From the NCBI GenBank assembly GCA_910575695.1, contig CAJTGJ010000003.1, forward strand, positions 62,001 to 126,000: a DNA stretch of 64,000 bases. Reading direction: 5' to 3'. Positions 59,871 to 64,000 of this stretch are shown piece after piece; position 1 is the first letter of the stretch; the number at the start of each line of letters is the position of its first letter. The stretch comes from Oscillospiraceae bacterium (GTDB lineage Bacteria > Bacillota > Clostridia > Oscillospirales > Oscillospiraceae). A program made the position numbers and the translations under genes. The notes beneath the pieces were generated by a model. The model made no database searches. It saw only the letters and a program-made list of their open reading frames with translations, and had not been told where the DNA came from.

Positions 59871-60010
59871 ATACAACCCCAGCTATACCGCCCGGGACAG
59901 CGGTGAACGCCCATGGTTCCGGCTGGGAGCGTTGAGTGAAGCGAAATTGCCCCGCAATCCCGTTTCACTCAGGGTTTTCCAGGCCGTTAAGTGGGAAACG
60001 AGAGGGTATC
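59871..60010 (+). ncRNA. Candidate guide (omega-type) RNA 3' of the TnpB-like gene
   Basis: The intergenic stretch after the stop, where TnpB guide RNAs normally end, is highly structured: ACCGC/GCGGT (59887-59904) inside CCCAGC/GCTGGG (59878-59927), then GAGTGAA/TTCACTC (59934-59970) enclosing ATTGC/GCAAT. The scaffold may extend back into the coding region. The guide would start after about 59970. Within it, GCCGTTAA (59983-59990) differs by one base from a sigma-28 -10 box. Exact ends cannot be set by eye. Confidence 0.5.
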
Positions 60011-60073
60011 TTTTCTTCGGAAATCGTGCCTGAAGCCCTCCGGGGCGTCCACAATATTATGACGATGAAACAT

Positions 60074-60091
60074 GGCCCAAAGGATTGGGCC
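60074..60091 (+). promoter_or_regulatory. GGA-loop hairpin in csrA leader (CsrA site)
   Basis: GGCCCAA pairs with TTGGGCC leaving the tetraloop AGGA, the geometry CsrA proteins prefer. A second GGA lies in the ribosome site AAAGGAG (60100-60106). Together they suggest csrA autorepression. Confidence 0.6.
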
Positions 60092-60112
60092 GCAGGCGAA
60101 AGGAGTTTGCCC

Positions 60113-60361
60113 ATGCTGTTTTTGCAGTTGAAAGACAAGGAATACCTGACCATCGGCGACGACATCGTTATCCAGGTATTCACCAATTCCACCATCCGGG
60201 TATCGGTCCAGGCCCCCAGGGAGCTGGCGGTCCTCCGGGGCGAGGTGCTGGAGCGCAATGGAAGCCAGCGGCCCCGGGCGGTGTTCGGCAAAAGCCCGGA
60301 ACAGGTGAAAAAAGAGCAAAAACGTCAGAAAACCAACCAGAATCCGGTTTCAAACGGCTGA
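60113..60361 (+). CDS. csrA: CsrA translational regulator
   Basis: An 82-residue RNA-binding protein: the 60-residue CsrA core (MLFLQLKDKEYLTIGDDIVI, then IRVSVQAPRELAVLRGEVLER, with the RNA-contacting Arg in the last strand) plus a basic ~25-residue tail. It dimerises and binds GGA-containing hairpins near ribosome sites; in Bacillus it represses flagellin and is antagonised by FliW, which is not in this window. The ATG at 60113 is set by AAAGGAG and the family N terminus. It sits between the TnpB-like gene and flagellin. Confidence 0.9.
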   Translation: MLFLQLKDKEYLTIGDDIVIQVFTNSTIRVSVQAPRELAVLRGEVLERNGSQRPRAVFGKSPEQVKKEQKRQKTNQNPVSNG

Positions 60362-60447
60362 CGAGCCGGTTGGAATACAGCCCCGTACCGACAGGCAGGG
60401 CCGCTGGCGCGCACAGCGGATCGCTGAACGGTACTCCACCCAGCGGC

Positions 60448-60463
60448 GGGACACGGACGTCCC
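60448..60463 (+). promoter_or_regulatory. GGA-loop hairpin in flagellin leader (CsrA site)
   Basis: GGGAC and GTCCC form a stem with the hexaloop ACGGAC, matching the CsrA consensus loop. A second GGA overlaps the flagellin ribosome site GAGAGGAAG (60503-60511). This two-site arrangement parallels the Bacillus hag leader. Confidence 0.65.
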
Positions 60464-60520
60464 TCCGCGCCGGAACCGCGAAACCCCAAAATCATTTTAT
60501 TTGAGAGGAAGATTTATAAA

Positions 60521-62584
60521 ATGAGGATCCAACACAACATCATGGCCATGTCCGCGTATCGCAACTACACCAACAATGTGTCTGCGATGAAGAAGAACCT
60601 GGAGAAGCTCTCCAGCGGCTACAAGATCAACCGCGCGGGCGACGACGCCGCCGGTCTGGCGATTTCTGAGAAGATGCGCGCCCAGATCACCGGCCTGGAG
60701 ACCGCCCAGAAGAACGCCAAGGACGGCATCAGCCTGGTGCAGACCGCCGAGGGCGCTCTGACCGAGGTCCACGATATGCTCAACCGTATGGTGGAGCTGG
60801 CCACCCAGTCCGCCAACGGCACCTACGACAACACCACCGACCGCGCTCAGATGCAGAAGGAGGTCAACCAGCTGCTGGAGGAAATCGACCGCATCGCCGA
60901 CTCCTCCAACTTCAACGGCATCAATCTGCTGGACGGCTCTCTGGGCCTGAATACCGACGCGTTCGAGGTGGGCGGCGTTGCGGCAGGCGTGGCCGCTGTG
61001 CCGGGCACGCCCATTACTGGCGCTGCTTCGGCAGGTGCTTCGACCGACGCCGATACCCACGTTAGCGCAACTGCCGCTGGTCAGAACCCCTCCTTCTCCG
61101 TGGACGTAGCCGACCTGGAAATCACTGTCACCGGCTCCACGGCTCAGAATGCAACCTTTACGATTGGCACCAAGACGGTCCAGGTTTCGCTGGCGGGCGG
61201 CACGAAGGCTACCTCTGTGACAAAGTACACCGCCAGCGACATTGCCGATAAGATCGTTGCGGCCTTCAACAGCGGCACGAACGCCGCCGGAACCGCGAAC
61301 TCTGCCGGCGCTGTCAAGGGACTGATGTTCAGCGCAGCAGTGGGCAGCGATGGCCATACCATCAACTTTACCTATGAGGGCGTGGCCAACGCAGGTGGTA
61401 CCGCAGTGGATGGGAGCGCCACGCTGGGTAGCACAGCGGCCAGTGCTTTCAATGCCCTCTACGGCGGCGGTTTCTCAGCTGCCGCTTCTGTGACCGGTAA
61501 GCTGGAGATCACCTCTGGTCGTGTCAACTGTGACATCCTGAACGCCAAGGAAGCTGTTGCTGCGGGCGACACTCAGCGCGGCGGCATCTCCTTTACCCTG
61601 GCAAGCAGTGCGATTGCCGATGGCAACAAAATCACCATTGATGGCAAGGAGTTCACCATCAGGACCACCGGCACCGGCACGTTTGGCAGCGATGTCATCG
61701 ACCTGCGCGGCGTTGCCTCCGACGAGTTGCTGCGCCAGACCGTCCTCCAGCTGTCCAACAAGACCACCGACAACTTCACCATCCACACTGCCAGTGCGGA
61801 CGGCGGCAAAATCCACCTGGAGCAGACTGCGGAGAGTTTCAATGGCGGCAATGGCAAGCTGTATGGCTACGATGAGCTGAGCAAGCTGGTTTCTGTCACG
61901 GGCGGCGGCACTCCCGCCAAGGGCGCGGGCACCATTCTGGACGTCACCGCCGCCAACGTCAAGGCGGGCAACGTGCTGAAGATCGGCGATGGCAGCAACG
62001 CTGTCGAGATCAAGTTTGGCGCGAGCGACACCACCGCCACCGCTATCAAGGCCAAGATTGAGGCCGCCGGATTCACTGTGGACATTGCTACCGGTACTGC
62101 CGCCAGTGGTGTTGCCTCCGGCGCTACCCGGTTCATCATCCGCTCCAACGACCTCACCGCCACCAAGGGTCCCCAGATCCTGGGCAAGGGCCTGACCCTC
62201 CAGATCGGCGACACCAGCGACGATTTCAACCAGCTGAACGTGGCCGTGCAGGATATGCACGCCGAAAACCTGGGCATCGGCAACCTGGACATTTCCACCG
62301 AGGAAGCCGCCCAGGCCGCGATCAAGAAGATCAAGGACGCCATCAACACCGTGTCCGATGTCCGCGGCACCCTGGGCGCTACCCAGAACCGTCTGGACCA
62401 CACCATCAACAACCTGTCCGTCATGACCGAGAACATCCAGGACGCCGAGAGCACCATCCGCGACGTGGACGTGGCCGAGGAAATGATGGCTTACACCAAG
62501 AACAACATCCTGATCCAGTCCGCCCAGGCCATGCTGGCCCAGGCCAATCAGGTGCCCCAGGGCGTGCTCCAGCTCCTCCAGTAA
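60521..62584 (+). CDS. fliC: Flagellin
   Basis: A 687-residue filament subunit. The conserved N-terminal D0/D1 region (about 1-145; LEKLSSGYKINRAGDDAAGL, VQTAEGALTEVHDMLNRM) and C-terminal region (about 585-687; STIRDVDVAEEMMAYTKNN and ANQVPQGVLQLLQ) are intact; the middle ~430 residues are Ala/Gly/Thr-rich and surface exposed. Longer than the minimal ~270-residue flagellins. The leader carries CsrA-type sites. No clear sigma-28 promoter was found immediately upstream, so it may be read from the csrA side. Confidence 0.95.
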   Translation: MRIQHNIMAMSAYRNYTNNVSAMKKNLEKLSSGYKINRAGDDAAGLAISEKMRAQITGLETAQKNAKDGISLVQTAEGALTEVHDMLNRMVELATQSANGTYDNTTDRAQMQKEVNQLLEEIDRIADSSNFNGINLLDGSLGLNTDAFEVGGVAAGVAAVPGTPITGAASAGASTDADTHVSATAAGQNPSFSVDVADLEITVTGSTAQNATFTIGTKTVQVSLAGGTKATSVTKYTASDIADKIVAAFNSGTNAAGTANSAGAVKGLMFSAAVGSDGHTINFTYEGVANAGGTAVDGSATLGSTAASAFNALYGGGFSAAASVTGKLEITSGRVNCDILNAKEAVAAGDTQRGGISFTLASSAIADGNKITIDGKEFTIRTTGTGTFGSDVIDLRGVASDELLRQTVLQLSNKTTDNFTIHTASADGGKIHLEQTAESFNGGNGKLYGYDELSKLVSVTGGGTPAKGAGTILDVTAANVKAGNVLKIGDGSNAVEIKFGASDTTATAIKAKIEAAGFTVDIATGTAASGVASGATRFIIRSNDLTATKGPQILGKGLTLQIGDTSDDFNQLNVAVQDMHAENLGIGNLDISTEEAAQAAIKKIKDAINTVSDVRGTLGATQNRLDHTINNLSVMTENIQDAESTIRDVDVAEEMMAYTKNNILIQSAQAMLAQANQVPQGVLQLLQ

Positions 62585-62599
62585 TTGGACGCACCCAAG

Positions 62600-62865
62600 C
62601 CCTCCCCCCACAGGGGGGAGGGTGCCCCCGAAGGGGGCGGGTGAGGGGGCGCACGTACAGCCGCACCCTCATCCGTCACGGCTTCGCCGTGCCACCTTCC
62701 CCCTGGAAGGGGGAAGGCATAAGGGCACGTTCTTGGAACAACCGCACAGACCAACGGGGGGCGGGCGCAAGCCCGCCCCCGCTTCTGTAGGGGAGGGGCT
62801 TGCCCCTCCCGGGTACCGTACCCGCACCGGGCGGGAGGGGCAGCCCCCTCCCCTACACCACCGAA
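62600..62865. repeat. Cluster of intergenic palindromic repeats
   Basis: At least six strong hairpins follow one another: CCCTCCCCCC/GGGGGGAGGG (62600-62622), GCCCCC/GGGGGC, CACGGC/GCCGTG, CCTTCCCCC/GGGGGAAGG, GGGGGCGGGC/GCCCGCCCCC and GGGGAGGGGC/GCCCCTCCC. The first serves as flagellin terminator-like hairpin. The style (CTGTAGGGGAGGGGCTTGCCCCTCCCG) resembles high-copy REP/MITE-like elements of Oscillospiraceae genomes; copy number cannot be checked here. Confidence 0.7.
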
Positions 62866-62878
62866 AGGATTTGAAGCC

Positions 62879-64000
62879 ATGACCGCAATCGAGATCGCCC
62901 GCCAGCTCGCCGCCCTGGGCCAGGCAGAGGGGGCCATCAAGGCCTACGGGCTTGCCATCCATCAGGCCCAGGACCCCGCCGAACAGCTGGAGGCCGCGCT
63001 GTACATCCTGCAAAACGGCGGGGACTACAAAGTGTCATACAGCACATTCGTGGACCTGCACCGGCAGGGCCAATTCCAGGAGGACTGCCTGTCCATCATG
63101 ACCCAGGCCTTTTACGAGCCCAATGTAAAGCTGCTGAAAACCCGGTACGAGAACAACTGCAAGCTGCTTGCGAAGTATCCCTATCTGTTCCGCAAGGATT
63201 TTCTTGACTTTGAATTTTTGCCCCTGCGCTTCTACCCCTATGACGACAACCGCTTTGTGCCGTTCCATGTGGGGGAGGGGCGCTTCGGGGAGTACATAGA
63301 TTTCAAGCTGCCCCGGGTGACCCGGAACTTTTTCAAGGATCTGGAACAGCCCATCCTGGCGGAAAACGTCTTTTCCCAGTATGAGCTGGAATATCTCAAC
63401 GACAACGTGCGCAAAAGCGAGTACATCGGGAGGGAGAACCACATCTACCTCCATTACCCGGACTGGCCCGCATTCTGCGCCTATTTACAGTGCCTGAATA
63501 TGCGCCCCCTGCTGGAGAGCGGGAAGATCGTGTTCCTCATCGGGGACGAGATCGGGCAGTACCCCATCGATTTCAAGGCCCGCTTCGGGATCGACTACAG
63601 CCAGAACCCGGTGAAGCCCGTGGGGCTGGGGGAGATCAACAAGATCATCTGGCACACCCAGCTGTCCACCCACAACGGCGGCGACTTTTTCAACGAAATT
63701 TTTGACGCCCACCCCAACCTGCTGCCCCTGCCGTCCATCATGATGGACAACGTGGAGGAGAGCGTGAAAAACTGGAAGGAGGCGCTGAACAGCGCCAAGG
63801 GCTCCAAGGAGGCCAAGCAGGAGTTCCTGCGCCAGAAGGGGGCCAACACCTGGGTGATCCAGGAGCTGTGCGGCATCCAGGATCCGTCAGACAAGGATAT
63901 TTTCGCGGCCATCTACCTGAGCAATAAGACCATCACGAAATTTCTGGACCCTACCGCGCGGATTGCCCCCGCCGTGTTCTTCCAGCCCCACTTTCCCAAC
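62879..64000 (+). CDS. Uncharacterised protein downstream of flagellin, 3' end outside window
   Basis: An open frame of 374 codons from the ATG at 62879 (MTAIEIARQLAALGQAEGAI) running off the window. The first ~60 residues look helical and repeat-like (TPR style); later parts are alpha/beta with many aromatic residues (LRFYPYDDNRFVPFHVGEG; IVFLIGDEIGQYPIDFKARFG). I do not recognise a family. Directly behind flagellin, flagellin-modifying enzymes (glycosyl- or other transferases) are common, so a role in flagellin modification is a contextual guess. Confidence 0.7.
   Translation, partial: MTAIEIARQLAALGQAEGAIKAYGLAIHQAQDPAEQLEAALYILQNGGDYKVSYSTFVDLHRQGQFQEDCLSIMTQAFYEPNVKLLKTRYENNCKLLAKYPYLFRKDFLDFEFLPLRFYPYDDNRFVPFHVGEGRFGEYIDFKLPRVTRNFFKDLEQPILAENVFSQYELEYLNDNVRKSEYIGRENHIYLHYPDWPAFCAYLQCLNMRPLLESGKIVFLIGDEIGQYPIDFKARFGIDYSQNPVKPVGLGEINKIIWHTQLSTHNGGDFFNEIFDAHPNLLPLPSIMMDNVEESVKNWKEALNSAKGSKEAKQEFLRQKGANTWVIQELCGIQDPSDKDIFAAIYLSNKTITKFLDPTARIAPAVFFQPHFPN

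Noticed and set aside
60362..60520. Sigma-28 promoter directly before flagellin
   Set aside because: No TAAA-N15-GCCGATAA-like sequence found; only CsrA-type hairpins are convincing.
62600..62865. CRISPR array behind flagellin
   Set aside because: The palindromes differ from one another and there are no equal-length spacers.

Overview
The window looks like the chromosome of a high-GC, motile, strictly fermentative gut Clostridia of the Oscillospiraceae type (Flavonifractor/Lawsonibacter/Oscillibacter-like). Support: Firmicutes-style AGGAGG ribosome sites, TTGACA/TATAAT promoters, a T-box, a cobalamin riboswitch, an ethanolamine (eut) operon end, LplB/LplC-type sugar transporters, copper-amine-oxidase 'stalk' domain proteins, CsrA plus flagellin, and strong codon GC bias. 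Species is inferred only.

Layout. 1-2.3 kb: end of an ethanolamine operon (eutH, eutQ) followed by a consensus promoter, a cobalamin riboswitch and a hairpin-rich RNA without a downstream B12 gene (EutX/Rli55-like arrangement). 2.4-8.7 kb: asnS, a divergent small gene/XRE regulator pair with a perfect operator, DUF2804 and DUF4230 genes, and two tandem secreted stalk-domain proteins with almost identical ~330-base leaders. 8.8-16.6 kb: hybrid histidine kinase, a cystine-like amino-acid ABC operon, and a TrpXYZ-like ABC operon behind a T-box with a UGG (Trp) specifier. 16.6-19.2 kb: ECF sigma/anti-sigma pair and a five-tRNA operon (Gly, Arg, His, Gln, Lys). 19.2-34.5 kb: accessory catabolic region: LysR regulator, split UxaA-type lyase, a truncated SLC13 permease, esterases, an old-yellow-enzyme reductase, GPH symporter, GH2 and an inverted-domain GH3 enzyme. 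34.7-42.6 kb: two AgrC/AgrA-like pairs, a Gfo/Idh/MocA enzyme, a chemoreceptor with an outside-facing CZB zinc domain and a 59-residue DUF6440 protein. 42.9-49.3 kb: LacI-controlled fructan/sucrose locus (GH32, three-part ABC transporter). 49.3-57.2 kb: small envelope genes, a decayed WYL regulator, and a polyphosphate-type cluster (DUF4353 lipoprotein, VTC, DUF4956) with its own two-component system and matched divergent promoters. 57.4-64 kb: yebC and then the most striking locus.

The headline is 58.4-62.6 kb: a TnpB-family gene in which all three RuvC catalytic acids are replaced (K, R, Q) while the zinc finger and overall fold motifs are kept, with no transposase beside it, standing immediately upstream of csrA and a flagellin gene. 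This fits a TldR (nuclease-dead, RNA-guided repressor) domesticated for flagellar control in Clostridia. A structured candidate guide RNA lies between it and csrA, two covarying perfect palindromes lie upstream, and GGA-loop hairpins in both the csrA and flagellin leaders point to CsrA autoregulation and translational control of flagellin. Together the locus appears to couple RNA-guided transcriptional control with CsrA post-transcriptional control.
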